From NCBI GenBank assembly GCA_964551735.1, contig CAZKEF010000028.1, positions 1 through 64,000 of the forward strand: 64,000 nt of DNA, written 5' to 3'. This document shows positions 23,792 to 32,312 of this stretch, piece after piece. Under the pieces are notes generated by a model that saw only the letters and a program-made list of their open reading frames with translations, searched no databases and was not told the DNA's origin. The stretch comes from DAOUAT01 sp964551735 (GTDB taxonomy: Bacteria; Chloroflexota; Anaerolineae; CG2-30-64-16). The translations under genes were made by a program, and so were the position numbers. Numbering within the stretch: the stretch's first letter is position 1; the number at the start of each line of letters is the position of its first letter.

Positions 23792-25879
23792 CTACGGCAG
23801 GCTCACCGCCGGCAGCTCCGCCCGCCCAACCTCACTGCCATCGGTCCCACGATAGAGGATCACCAGCACGCCGTAGGGCCCGGGGGGCGCGTCGCGTGGC
23901 ACGGCCAAGTCGTAGACATCGTTTACCGTTTCGCCCGGCGTCCAGGCGGTGGTGGGGTAGGCAAAGTTGACGGGGACGCGGTCATCGGCGACGAGCACCG
24001 TACCTCCCGCATCCAGCAGTCGCGCCGAGACCTTGAGCTCCTCATTCACCGGCGCGGCCGCGGCCCAGGTCACGTGGAGGCGCACGACCGGGCCGGCGCG
24101 CGGCCGCCGGGCCTCGGCGCGGGTGTCCACCAGCACGATGCCGGCGCCCAGCTCGCGGCCGGCCGGCACAGGGGCAGGCGTCGCCTTCGGGCTGACCGCG
24201 ATCAGCGGGCCGGCCGCGTCCAGGCTGTAGCGCTCCGCTGCACCGGCCAGGCCGCGCGTCAGGTAGACCGGCGCGCCGGCCGCCAGCGCCGCGTCTACGG
24301 CCGCGAAGCGCGCGGCCTCGGCGTCGGCCGGGACGACCTGGAGGTCGGGCTGCTGGCCCAGTACATCACGGAAGTAACGCACCAGCGTGGTCTCGCCCAG
24401 CAGGCCGACGATACGCGCGTCCGGCGCGGCGCTGGCGACCATGTCTTGCCCGTAGTCGTAGACGCCCCAGGCGCGGCTGCGATCCAGTTGGGGGAAGGCG
24501 CTGACCGCATCCCGCGCGGGCTGGTAGAGCACGATGCCGGCCACGGGCAGCAGCCAGAGCGCCAGGTAAAGCGGCCGGGCCCAGGTCGGCAGCCGCAGCG
24601 GGCGGGCCGCGTGGACTGCCTGCTGCGTCACCGCGTCGAAGATCTGCGTGAGGCCGTTGGCCGCCCATAGCGCGGTCAGCATGAACGCGGGGATGAAGAA
24701 GACCTCGATGTCCTGCACCTTGTAGGCCATGCCGAACGCGACCTGCGCGACTGTGGCCCACAGCAGAAAGGTGGTGCGTCGTGCGCTGAACCGCCAGGCC
24801 ACCATCAGCCCCCAGATGGCCGCCAGGATTGGGAAGGCGCCCATTTGCTCCAGGAATAGCGCAATGAATGTGCTGACCCCTCGTTCGACCCCGAAGGGGT
24901 TGCCGGTGAGGAATACGCTGTACCCGCGGGCCAGGATCCAGTCCAGCGTGCCCCGCAGCGTGGCCGTATATGTTCCATCCAGCGACGTCACCCCGGCCGC
25001 GCCCCGCAGCGGCAGGTAGAGATACAGCAGCAAAGGCGCCAGTGCTAGGCCAGCCGGCCGCAGCCACCGCCGCGGCTGCCGGATCAGCGCCGGGTCGGCC
25101 CAGAGGATGAGGATCAGCGCGGCCGGCGCCAGCAGCGCGATCATGCGATGATGCGCCAACCCCAGGCCGAAGGCGAGCGCGGCGGCCGCGAGGTAAAAAT
25201 CACCGGTGGATGTACGATGTACGATGTACGATGGACGATCTATCTCGCCCCCTGCCCCCTGCTCCCTGACGCCTGACCCCTGTCCCATCGCCCTTTCCCA
25301 GCGCAGCAGGAAATACACGAACAGCGCGACCAACAGCCCGTGCAGCGCGTAGACCTCGGCGATGGTGGCTTGCGACCACCAGGCCGGCGAGATGGCGAAC
25401 GCAGCGGTTGCGACGGCGGCAGCGAGGCGGCCCCCGGCCAGCTCGCGCGCAGCCAGGTAGAGGATGCCCACGGCCGCGCCCGCGGCCAGCGCCGACAGCA
25501 GGTTCAGCTGGCCGGCCGCATCGCGGACGGGGATGAGCAGCGTTGCCAGCTTGCCCAGCAGCGTGTAGAGCGGATAGCCGCTGGGGTGCGCGATGCCCAG
25601 AGTTGGGATCACCATCTGGAATTCCAGGCTATCGTCGAATACGGTGGCGACCGAGGGCGCGGCCGTGGCCGCGTACAGCGCGCTGCTGGCCAACGCCAGC
25701 AGCGCAGCAAGAAGATGATGGGCGACTTGAGTCGAGGCTTTAGCCGATTGCTCTGTCTGAGCGCGAAACCGCCTGACACCCGCACTTGCGCCGGAGCGCT
25801 GCGCAAGTGCAAGTGGGGCTCGAGTCCGTTGACGACTGATTTCAAGTGGCGCCGGCTGATGGACGGATGAATGGTTCAT
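23792..25879 (-). CDS. DUF2723 polytopic membrane protein (PMT-like glycosyltransferase superfamily)
   Basis: 695-aa integral membrane protein. The N-terminal half carries the DUF2723 features: an acidic loop after the first membrane helix (VFDDSLEFQMV), GIAHPSGYPLYTLLG, and roughly a dozen hydrophobic segments, as in the protein O-mannosyltransferase/GT-C superfamily using lipid-linked sugars. The C-terminal ~200 residues form a soluble beta-rich domain. At residues ~197-226 a GQGSGVREQGAGGE/SYIVHRT segment is encoded entirely by tandem heptamers (25213-25288), an in-frame repeat invasion in a loop. Coupled by a 4-base overlap to the Mut7-C gene upstream. Sugar and acceptor unknown. Confidence 0.8.
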   Translation of the reverse strand: MNHSSVHQPAPLEISRQRTRAPLALAQRSGASAGVRRFRAQTEQSAKASTQVAHHLLAALLALASSALYAATAAPSVATVFDDSLEFQMVIPTLGIAHPSGYPLYTLLGKLATLLIPVRDAAGQLNLLSALAAGAAVGILYLAARELAGGRLAAAVATAAFAISPAWWSQATIAEVYALHGLLVALFVYFLLRWERAMGQGSGVREQGAGGEIDRPSYIVHRTSTGDFYLAAAALAFGLGLAHHRMIALLAPAALILILWADPALIRQPRRWLRPAGLALAPLLLYLYLPLRGAAGVTSLDGTYTATLRGTLDWILARGYSVFLTGNPFGVERGVSTFIALFLEQMGAFPILAAIWGLMVAWRFSARRTTFLLWATVAQVAFGMAYKVQDIEVFFIPAFMLTALWAANGLTQIFDAVTQQAVHAARPLRLPTWARPLYLALWLLPVAGIVLYQPARDAVSAFPQLDRSRAWGVYDYGQDMVASAAPDARIVGLLGETTLVRYFRDVLGQQPDLQVVPADAEAARFAAVDAALAAGAPVYLTRGLAGAAERYSLDAAGPLIAVSPKATPAPVPAGRELGAGIVLVDTRAEARRPRAGPVVRLHVTWAAAAPVNEELKVSARLLDAGGTVLVADDRVPVNFAYPTTAWTPGETVNDVYDLAVPRDAPPGPYGVLVILYRGTDGSEVGRAELPAVSLP
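25213..25288 (-). repeat. Tandem heptamer array inside the DUF2723 gene
   Basis: TACGATG three times plus GACGATC, then GCCCCCT twice, GCTCCCT, GACGCCT, GACCCCT, GTCCCAT: two heptamer families back to back, kept in frame within a loop of a membrane protein. Confidence 0.85.
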
Positions 25880-26436
25880 AGCGCAGCCCGATCTTCACCA
25901 GTATTCTTTGGGGCAACCTGCGCCCCGATGTCATTCGCCAGCCGCGCGTTCAGCACCGGCCAGTGCGTGCCCTTCCAGTATACGCGGCCGCAGCGTTCGC
26001 AGCGCCGGAACGCCTGCTGCGTGTGCCAGACGTATGGCGGCACCAGGTCGCGCGCGTCGGCGTGGGGTAGGGGCGAAAGCAGGCCGTTGCATTCCGCGCA
26101 GCGGGTGAACGGTTGGGGCGAGCCGCTCACCCCCGCGCGCGCCTCCGCAATTTGGCCCTCCAGGTCTTCGGCGTGTATCCTCAGCGCCCACACCCCGCGG
26201 CGGCCGGCCAGCCCACCGTCCCGCGTGACGATCAGCCGGCCCTCGGCCTTCGCATGCGCCATCAGCGCCTCGTCGGAGCCGTCGCGCCAGTATTCGGCGT
26301 CGTAGCCTGCCAGGCGCAGCCACTTCGCCAGCCGGCCCAGCATGGCATCCACCAGCAGCCGCGGCATGAGCTCCGCCGTATGCGGCGGCGGTGTGTCTTT
26401 GGCGGGATCGTTTTCTTGTGGTAGCATGACGGCCAT
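25876..26436 (-). CDS. Mut7-C RNAse domain protein (DUF82)
   Basis: 186-aa protein of the Mut7-C family, a PIN-fold nuclease domain with a zinc ribbon. Seen: LVDAMLGRLAKWLRLAGYDAEYW, the acidic SDEALMAHA and IVTRDGGL (metal-binding Asp residues), then a zinc ribbon CAECNG...CERCGRVYW. The family fold starts at MPRLLVDAML (ATG 26367), which may be the true start; the 23 preceding residues are uncharacterised. It overlaps the DUF2723 start by 4 bases, an unusual partner. RNA cleavage activity is inferred from the family. Confidence 0.85.
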   Translation of the reverse strand: MAVMLPQENDPAKDTPPPHTAELMPRLLVDAMLGRLAKWLRLAGYDAEYWRDGSDEALMAHAKAEGRLIVTRDGGLAGRRGVWALRIHAEDLEGQIAEARAGVSGSPQPFTRCAECNGLLSPLPHADARDLVPPYVWHTQQAFRRCERCGRVYWKGTHWPVLNARLANDIGAQVAPKNTGEDRAAL

Positions 26437-26567
26437 CTATGTCGAGGCAGCACAAGCAGGGATGCAAGTTGAGTCATCCGCGCTTGTCCGCGCCCGTCTG
26501 CGTTCCATTTTGGGTTGGCCTCATTGTAAGCCGGAATGCGCCGGACAACAAGTCAGGAGCTCATCGG

Positions 26568-27956
26568 ATGTCCGATCAAACTGCCAGTATCTTCGCGTTG
26601 GCTTTCTGCGTGCCCATCGGCTATGCGCTGATCGCGGCCAGCGGGCTGCCCCGCGAGCGCGCCTTGCACGCGGCTGTCAGCTTCTTTGCCGCGCTCGGCC
26701 TGGCCGCGGCCGGCTATCTGGCGGCTGGGTTCGCCCTCCAGTTCGGCGGCGTGGGCCTGGTTTACGACCGGCCCGGCTTCGCCGGCCTGATCTGGGAGTG
26801 GTCGGCCCTGGGCCCCACGTGGGGGCCGGGGTGGGGCATGGCCGGGCTGGCCGGCTGGGGGTTGACCGGCGCGGCCGCGACGCCGGCAGCGCGGGGCCTG
26901 GCGCTGGCCAACCTGCCCTGGGTGGTCACCACGGCCATGATCCCCGTGGTGGCGTTGCGCGGGCGCATCCCGGCCTGGGCCACCGCCCTGCTCGGCCTGC
27001 TGACCGGCGCGCTGCTTTATCCGTTGGCGGGCAACTGGCTGTGGGGTGGGGGGTGGCTGGCGAACCTGGGAAACAACCTGGGGTTGGGCCACGGCCTGGT
27101 GGACGTGGGCGGCAGCGGGCTGGTGCACCTGCTGGCCGCCGCTATCACCCTGGCCGGGCTGTTGGTGTTCCTGCCGCGCAAGCCGCGCGCCGCCGAGGGC
27201 GAGCCTGCCCCGCTGCCCGAGGCGCACCTGCCGCTGCTGGCGCTCCTCGGCGCAGGGCTGCTGCTGATCGGGTCGCTGGCGTGGACGACGAACAACCCGC
27301 TGCTGGACCAGCAAAACGTGGATCCGGCGCACATCGCGCTGAACAGCATCCTGGCCGCGGCCGCGGGCGCGCTGTTGTCGCTGGCCTATACCTGGCTGGT
27401 GGCAGGCCGGCCTGATCCGCTGATGGCGGCCCGTGGGCTTGCGGCGGCCAGCGCCGCGCTCCTGGCCGCCGCACCTTTCATCGCGGCGTGGGCTGCGTTG
27501 CTGGTCGGTGCAGTGACGGGCCTGGCTATCCCCTTCGTGGTCTACCTGGTGGACCGGGTGCTGCGTTGGGACGATCCCACGGCGTCCCTGGCGGTGCATG
27601 GGGTGGGCGGCGCGATGGGATTGGCAGCGGTCGGCGCGTTGGCCGACGGCACGGCGGGCCTGGGCTGGAACGGCATTGGCGCCCAAGAGTACCTGGACGT
27701 AGCGCGCCAGGGGGTCACGGGGCTGCTGGCGGCGGCCGGGTTCCAGCCCGACTTCCCGGGGCAGATGCAGGCGCAGGCCGTGGGGTTGGCCGCGCTGGCG
27801 CTTTTCGGCTTCTTTGCCGCCTGGCTCTTCCTGGCGCCGCCGGCCACGCTCCTGCATTGGCTGCGGCCCGCATCACCGGGCCAAGAGGCCGCGGCCGGCG
27901 AGGCGCCCCTGCCCGCGGCGGACGACCGCGCAGGGACGCCTCTTCTTGAGTCCTAA
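26568..27956 (+). CDS. Divergent ammonium-transporter-like (Amt/Rh fold) protein
   Basis: 462-aa membrane protein with about 10-11 helices. Two features point to the Amt fold: VDVGGSGLVHLLAA (compare the DFAGGTVVH signature, first pore His) and AVHGVGGAMGLAAVGALADG (second pore His in HGVGG). The rest is highly diverged, strongly Ala/Gly/Leu-rich, and the canonical N-terminal half is poorly conserved, so transport of ammonium is only inferred. The start at 26568 is chosen after CAGGAGCTCATCGG. The stop overlaps the convergent small gene by 4 bases. Confidence 0.7.
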   Translation: MSDQTASIFALAFCVPIGYALIAASGLPRERALHAAVSFFAALGLAAAGYLAAGFALQFGGVGLVYDRPGFAGLIWEWSALGPTWGPGWGMAGLAGWGLTGAAATPAARGLALANLPWVVTTAMIPVVALRGRIPAWATALLGLLTGALLYPLAGNWLWGGGWLANLGNNLGLGHGLVDVGGSGLVHLLAAAITLAGLLVFLPRKPRAAEGEPAPLPEAHLPLLALLGAGLLLIGSLAWTTNNPLLDQQNVDPAHIALNSILAAAAGALLSLAYTWLVAGRPDPLMAARGLAAASAALLAAAPFIAAWAALLVGAVTGLAIPFVVYLVDRVLRWDDPTASLAVHGVGGAMGLAAVGALADGTAGLGWNGIGAQEYLDVARQGVTGLLAAAGFQPDFPGQMQAQAVGLAALALFGFFAAWLFLAPPATLLHWLRPASPGQEAAAGEAPLPAADDRAGTPLLES

Positions 27957-28198
27957 CACCGGATCTCCTCGACGCCGACCCAGAAGTGGTGTGCCAGGAC
28001 GTTGGACGCGGGCAGCACCCGCACCCTTGTCCCCTGACACGACAAGATCGCCTCAGCTTCGGCCAGCGCACGGCGGTTGACGTAGCAGGTGTCCGGCGTC
28101 ACGCCGAACTTCTCCTGATAACGGCGTGCTGCATCGGCCACCTTGTGGGCCAGGCTGCGGCCCGGGTCATTGTCGAACCAGAGCAAGCCGTACTGCAT
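27953..28198 (-). CDS. Hypothetical small protein, last gene of the FtsK-like operon
   Basis: 81-aa protein (MQYGLLWFDNDPGRSLAHK...). Acidic-aromatic N-terminus (LWFDNDP), a central amphipathic helix and VTPDTCYVNRRAL; soluble. It overlaps the upstream 125-aa gene by 32 bases and ends 4 bases inside the convergent Amt-like gene. GGAGGTTCCC lies just before ATG 28198. Not recognised, but it travels with the FtsK-like module. Confidence 0.6.
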   Translation of the reverse strand: MQYGLLWFDNDPGRSLAHKVADAARRYQEKFGVTPDTCYVNRRALAEAEAILSCQGTRVRVLPASNVLAHHFWVGVEEIRC

Positions 28199-28544
28199 GG
28201 GAACCTCCGGTTGCCTGCGCCGGGCTGACCGAAACGGGGCGGCGTGGTTGCGCGCGTGCCCGGCGTTGCCAGGCTGGCAGCGGATAGCGCGGCGTGCGCT
28301 GCGCCCGTGCCCACACCCGGCTCAGCCAGCCTGGGCTGCGACGGACGACCCACGCGCCGGAGCCGGTGTGCAGCCCTAACTCGTAGCGCCCCTCCGTCGT
28401 GCGCACGCGATAGCGCCGCTCCAGCCCCCAGGTCCGCACCGCTTCCACGCTGAGCACGCGCACCGCGCGCCCCTGCCAGCGCAGCGCCTGGGGATAATAA
28501 CCATCGGCCTGCATCGTCACCCGCACAAGTCCTGCGTTGTCCAT
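28167..28544 (-). CDS. Hypothetical basic protein in the FtsK-like operon
   Basis: 125-aa protein. The N-terminal ~80 residues are beta-rich (VRVTMQADGYYPQALRWQG, YRVRTTEGRYELGLH), resembling a small nucleic-acid-binding or Tudor/SH3-like fold by feel only; the C-terminal 45 residues are very Arg-rich and may be unstructured. AAAGGAGTTCAGGGA precedes ATG 28544. Third gene of the SOS-box operon. No family recognised. Confidence 0.55.
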   Translation of the reverse strand: MDNAGLVRVTMQADGYYPQALRWQGRAVRVLSVEAVRTWGLERRYRVRTTEGRYELGLHTGSGAWVVRRSPGWLSRVWARAQRTPRYPLPAWQRRARAQPRRPVSVSPAQATGGSHAVRLALVRQ

Positions 28545-28565
28545 TCCCTGAACTCCTTTCCCGCC

Positions 28566-28952
28566 TCACCACTCATGGGTGGTCCACTCATCATCCGCGC
28601 CCACCACCCGCAGCCGGCGCAGCCCGCCGTCCTGGCTGTGATCCGGCGGCGGCAGGGGGATGTACGGCATTTGCTGCGACCGCTGGCCCCACAGCTGCGC
28701 CGGATCCAGCACGATGAGGTTGGTCGGCTGCGCGGGGGGCAGGGCGGGCTGGCTGGTCGGCGGTTCCGACCGCCAGACCGCGCGCTCTCGGCGCAGCAGC
28801 GCCACCAGCAGGAGACTGGTGGGCACGCTGGCCGCCACCCCCACCGCCACGCCGATGACCACCGCCATCGCGTCGGTGCTCATGCGCTGGCCGATGATCA
28901 CGGCCAACGTGACGCCGAACGCCAACAGGAGGGGCACGACCAGCTTCTTCAT
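28566..28952 (-). CDS. Small membrane protein in the FtsK-like operon
   Basis: 128-aa protein with two N-terminal hydrophobic segments (about residues 3-20 and 29-52) followed by a Pro-rich cytosolic tail. The start overlaps the FtsK-like stop by 4 bases, so translation is coupled. A reasonable inference is that it supplies the membrane anchor that the short FtsK-like motor lacks; nothing in its sequence proves this. Confidence 0.6.
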   Translation of the reverse strand: MKKLVVPLLLAFGVTLAVIIGQRMSTDAMAVVIGVAVGVAASVPTSLLLVALLRRERAVWRSEPPTSQPALPPAQPTNLIVLDPAQLWGQRSQQMPYIPLPPPDHSQDGGLRRLRVVGADDEWTTHEW

Positions 28953-30070
28953 CGGTCCCCCCGCGTGCGCAGGCTGGCAGGCGCGCGGCCCTGCCCTTCC
29001 GGATGGCTCGACGCTGCGCCGAGCCGCGGGACGCCATCACCCCACGCCCGGCGTCGCCGCCCCCCCGCGCGCACCTGTCGCGTGATCTCCGCCATGCTCT
29101 CCTGGTCAGCGTAGGCCGCCTGAAAGCGGATCACCTGGCCCTTGGCCACCAGCAGGAAGTCGCCCCGGCCCAGCAGCCGCTCCGCTTCGGTGCCGGGGAT
29201 GCCGGCGGCCACCTTGGCGTCCTCCGCGCTGGTGACGCTGCCCACCAGCCGCACCGGGAAGTTGGCCTTCACCAGTCCGCCCACCAGAGCGGCCGCGGGC
29301 CGCTGGGTGGCTGCCACCACGTGGATGCCGGCCTCGCGGCCGCGCTGGGTGAGCCGCGCCAACGCGTCGGCCACCGGCTTGCCGCCCACCTGTAGCAGGT
29401 CGGCCAGCTCATCAATCGCCACCACCAACCTGGGCAAGTGGTTCCCGGCTCGGTCACGGCGCTCCATCTCGTTGACCAACGCCAGCAGGCGTGCGGTCGC
29501 TTCACCGGCATCCTGGGCCACTCCCTCGTTGCGCCAGGCGTGGGGCAGATCGGCCAGCGCACCCAGTCCGCGGCCCTTGGGGTCGATCAGGGCGAGCTGC
29601 AGGTGCCCGGGGTGATTGTGCATTGCCAGCGACAGCAGCAGCGTGCGCGCCAGCGCGGTCTTGCCGCTGCCCGTCGTGCCCGCCAACAGCACATGGGCCA
29701 CGTCCGGGCTGTCGAGCCGCAGCAGCAGCGGCACCCCGCCCTCGTCCACGCCCAGCACCGCGCAGAACGGTGGCACCGTGGCCAAGCGCGCGCAGAGGGG
29801 AAGGAGCGCCACCGTGCGAGAGGTTTCGCGCGGCACCTCGACATGCAGCACCCCGCCCTCGCGGTAAACCCGCGTGGCGCGGGCGCCCAGCGAAAAGGCT
29901 ATCTCCTCGGCCAGGCTGTTCACCTTGTTCAATTTCGTACCCAGCGCCGTGGTGATATCGAACCGCACGAAGCGGGGCGTCACCGTGGCCTGCCACACCC
30001 GGGCCGGCACCTTGTGCGCGCCCAGCACCGACTCGATGCGGGCCGCCTGAAGTTCATATTTGTTGGGCAT
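28949..30070 (-). CDS. Short soluble FtsK/SpoIIIE-type DNA translocase
   Basis: 373-aa RecA-like motor. Residues ~1-105 match the FtsK alpha/beta subdomain (VTPRFVRFDITTALGTKLNKV, SLAEEIAFSLGA). The motor follows: Walker A GTTGSGKT, Walker B VVAIDELADLL, sensor VAATQRP, then VKANFPVRLVGSV, AGIPGTEAERLLGRGDFLL. There is no N-terminal membrane domain and no recognisable gamma (KOPS-binding) domain; the last ~40 residues are Arg/Gly-rich. Such short FtsK proteins occur in integrative elements and plasmids as well as in chromosome processing. Its promoter carries two LexA-type boxes. First gene of a four-gene operon. Confidence 0.85.
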   Translation of the reverse strand: MPNKYELQAARIESVLGAHKVPARVWQATVTPRFVRFDITTALGTKLNKVNSLAEEIAFSLGARATRVYREGGVLHVEVPRETSRTVALLPLCARLATVPPFCAVLGVDEGGVPLLLRLDSPDVAHVLLAGTTGSGKTALARTLLLSLAMHNHPGHLQLALIDPKGRGLGALADLPHAWRNEGVAQDAGEATARLLALVNEMERRDRAGNHLPRLVVAIDELADLLQVGGKPVADALARLTQRGREAGIHVVAATQRPAAALVGGLVKANFPVRLVGSVTSAEDAKVAAGIPGTEAERLLGRGDFLLVAKGQVIRFQAAYADQESMAEITRQVRAGGRRRRAWGDGVPRLGAASSHPEGQGRAPASLRTRGDR

Positions 30071-30175
30071 AACGTACCTCGCACGCGCGTCTCAGAAAGT
30101 GCGGCGATCCCTCGCTGGCGGGCCGGCATCGGTTCACGGGTTGCGGGTGCGTGCATCACACGTTTGCCCTGGTTG

Positions 30176-30224
30176 GAACGCCTGTTCTAGTGTCTATCAT
30201 ACACGAACATCTGTTCGCTGTCAA
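30176..30224 (-). promoter_or_regulatory. FtsK-operon promoter with two LexA (SOS) boxes
   Basis: Minus strand: TTGACA (30224-30219), 17 bases, TATGAT (30201-30196). The spacer contains CGAACAGATGTTCG (30217-30204), a perfect match to the Gram-positive/Actinobacterial LexA consensus CGAACRNRYGTTCG. A second GAAC-AGGC-GTTC (30187-30176) covers the transcription start region. Binding would block RNA polymerase directly, so the operon should be DNA-damage inducible. Confidence 0.85.
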
Positions 30225-30263
30225 GCCCCCAAAACGCGCGATCTGCCGTCTCTTTTCTCGGTT

Positions 30264-30290
30264 TTGACGCCGCGCTTTCTGTGATATAAT
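30264..30290 (+). promoter_or_regulatory. Promoter of the sortase operon
   Basis: TTGACG (30264-30269) and TATAAT (30285-30290), with a short 15-base spacer. Divergent from the SOS promoter; no LexA box overlaps it. Confidence 0.6.
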
Positions 30291-30356
30291 CGCGTTGTTG
30301 GCAGATGGATTCCTGGGCCGGCGTTGGTGATCGGCTCGTTGAGAGTTGAGGCGAAC

Positions 30357-31280
30357 ATGGGGGATCGAAACAGAACAGTGCGACGCACGGCCGGCAATGT
30401 GTTGCTGACCGTCGGATTGTTGATGCTGCTTGGCATCGCCGCGTATTTCGGGTGGACCCAGCTTCAGGCTGCCCAGGTGCGGGCCGCGTTGGCCCAAAAC
30501 CCCGCGCCCGCGCCTGTCGTGCGCGAGGCGGAGGTCACGCCGCTCGCCACGGCCGCACCGCCGACCTTGAGGCCGACGCTTTTGCCGACCCGGTTGCCTG
30601 CGACGTCGGCCGCGACCGCTGTGCTGCCCACGCAGCCGCCGCCAGCGCCTGCGGCCGAGGCTGCGCCGGCAGCGATCGCCACACCGGTGACCGCAGCGCC
30701 TACGCCTGCGCCGACCACCGTGCCGCCTACGCCGGCGCCTGTGGTGACCGCGGCGCCGATGGCCGCGCAGGTCGGCTCACCTGTCCGCCTGGCCTTCGCG
30801 GACCTGAGGATTGACGCCAAGGTGGTGCCCATGGGCTGGGAGGTGATCCAGACCGCCTCCGGCCCGCGCAGCGAGTGGGTCATCCCCGAGGACGATGCCG
30901 GCCATCACATCAACAGCGCGTTGTTGGGCCAGGACGATAACCTGGTGATCTCAGGCCACAACAACATCTACGCCCGGGTGTTCGAGCGCATCAGCCTGGC
31001 GTGGGACGACGATGCGCGCATCCAGGTTGACAGCTACACCGACCGCTCCGATGTCCTGAACGGCCGTATCATCACGCTGTACGACGCGGCCGGCCGAGGG
31101 TATGACTACGCGGTCACCGATTTCATCCGGTTGAAGGATACCGGCGTGCCGGTGGCGCAGCGCGTCGCGAACGCTCGCTTCATGCAGCCCACCGGTGAGG
31201 AGCAGCTCACCATCATCACGTGTTGGCCGCCGACCAACAACACGCATCGGCTGATCGTGGTCGCCAAGCCGGTGCAATGA
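30357..31280 (+). CDS. Sortase, class E/F-like
   Basis: 307-aa membrane-anchored transpeptidase. N-terminal membrane segment (about 12-35), a long Ala/Pro/Thr-rich extracellular linker (about 55-145), and a sortase domain with catalytic His in ISGHNNIYARVF, Cys in LTIITCWPP and Arg in THRLIVVA. It should cleave an LPXTG-like signal; the protein two genes downstream ends in LPRTGG. ATG 30357 follows GTTGAGGCGAAC; the frame upstream is not needed. The next gene overlaps by 4 bases. Confidence 0.92.
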   Translation: MGDRNRTVRRTAGNVLLTVGLLMLLGIAAYFGWTQLQAAQVRAALAQNPAPAPVVREAEVTPLATAAPPTLRPTLLPTRLPATSAATAVLPTQPPPAPAAEAAPAAIATPVTAAPTPAPTTVPPTPAPVVTAAPMAAQVGSPVRLAFADLRIDAKVVPMGWEVIQTASGPRSEWVIPEDDAGHHINSALLGQDDNLVISGHNNIYARVFERISLAWDDDARIQVDSYTDRSDVLNGRIITLYDAAGRGYDYAVTDFIRLKDTGVPVAQRVANARFMQPTGEEQLTIITCWPPTNNTHRLIVVAKPVQ

Positions 31281-32299
31281 CGAGCACGGTGGGGGAGCGC
31301 AAGCCTCGATGGCCGTTCCAGGTCCAAATTTGGTTTGGGCTTGCGCTGGGCCTGCTGGCGCTCTACTTGGCGGCGCGTGCCATCGATTTCGACCGGTTGG
31401 CTGAGGTGTTGGGCCAGGTGCGCCTGCCCCTGGTGCTGCTCACCTTGCTCAGCAGCCTGGTGACGCCGGTGCTGAAGGCCGTGCGTTGGCGGTGGCTCTT
31501 CCGGCCGGAGCGCCCCCGGTTGGCGCTGATCCGGCTCGCCAGCCTGGTTATCATCGGCCAGGCGGTGAATTTCATGATCCCCGGCCGGTGGGGCGAGCTG
31601 GTGCGCACCTATCTGGCGGGCGACGAGACCGGGATCAGCAAGTGGTTCGTGCTGGGCACCCTGGCAGCCGAGAAGCTGCTGGACCTGGTGGTGTTGGCCG
31701 TGCTGGTGGTTGTGCTGCTGCCCTTCGTGGCGCTGCCGTCGGGGCTGGCGGTGCAGGTTGACGCGCTGGTGCTGGCCGCGTTGGTCGTGACCGTGGCGGC
31801 TGCGGCGCTGTTGGGCGGTCGCTCGTTCTGGCTGCGCCTGGCCGATCGTGGCCTCCGGTTGCTGCCCGCACCGGCGGCCGCGCGGTGGCGGCAGCGCATC
31901 GTCGCCGGGCTGGATGGCCTGGCAGTGTTGGGCGACCGCCGGGCGGCGCTGGCCGTATGGGGCTGGACCCTGCTTTTCTGGGCGGTGGCCGGTTTCACGA
32001 ACCTGCTGCTGCTGCTGGCCTTCGACCTGCCGGCATCGGCTACCATGGCGCTGGTGGTGCTGGCCGTGCTGCAAGGGGGGGTGGCGGTGCCGTCCACGCC
32101 GGGCAAGATCGGGGTCTTTCAGTTGTTGTGCATGGTGTCGCTGGCTGCTTTCGGTGTGCCCGAGGCCGTCGGGCTGGCTTATGGGTTAGTGTTGCACGTG
32201 CTTGTCGTCGGTGGGGTGACTGTCTGGGCCGCGCTGGCGTTGTGGCGCCGAAGCTGGAATTTGCGCCGGCTGGCCGAGGCCTCGACGGGATGGCAGTGA
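31277..32299 (+). CDS. Flippase-like membrane protein (UPF0104/LPG-synthase-TM family)
   Basis: 340-aa protein with about eight membrane segments. Family features: VTPVLKAVRWRWLFR, INxMIPGRxGELVRTYLA-type loop (NFMIPGRWGELVRTYL), AAEKLLDL and the late VPSTPGKIGVFQ. Members move or transfer lipid-linked groups (AglD, MprF N-terminal half). ATG overlaps the sortase TGA, so the two are translationally coupled, suggesting a shared envelope role. Confidence 0.85.
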   Translation: MTSTVGERKPRWPFQVQIWFGLALGLLALYLAARAIDFDRLAEVLGQVRLPLVLLTLLSSLVTPVLKAVRWRWLFRPERPRLALIRLASLVIIGQAVNFMIPGRWGELVRTYLAGDETGISKWFVLGTLAAEKLLDLVVLAVLVVVLLPFVALPSGLAVQVDALVLAALVVTVAAAALLGGRSFWLRLADRGLRLLPAPAAARWRQRIVAGLDGLAVLGDRRAALAVWGWTLLFWAVAGFTNLLLLLAFDLPASATMALVVLAVLQGGVAVPSTPGKIGVFQLLCMVSLAAFGVPEAVGLAYGLVLHVLVVGGVTVWAALALWRRSWNLRRLAEASTGWQ

Positions 32300-32312
32300 G
32301 TGGGAGGGAGAG

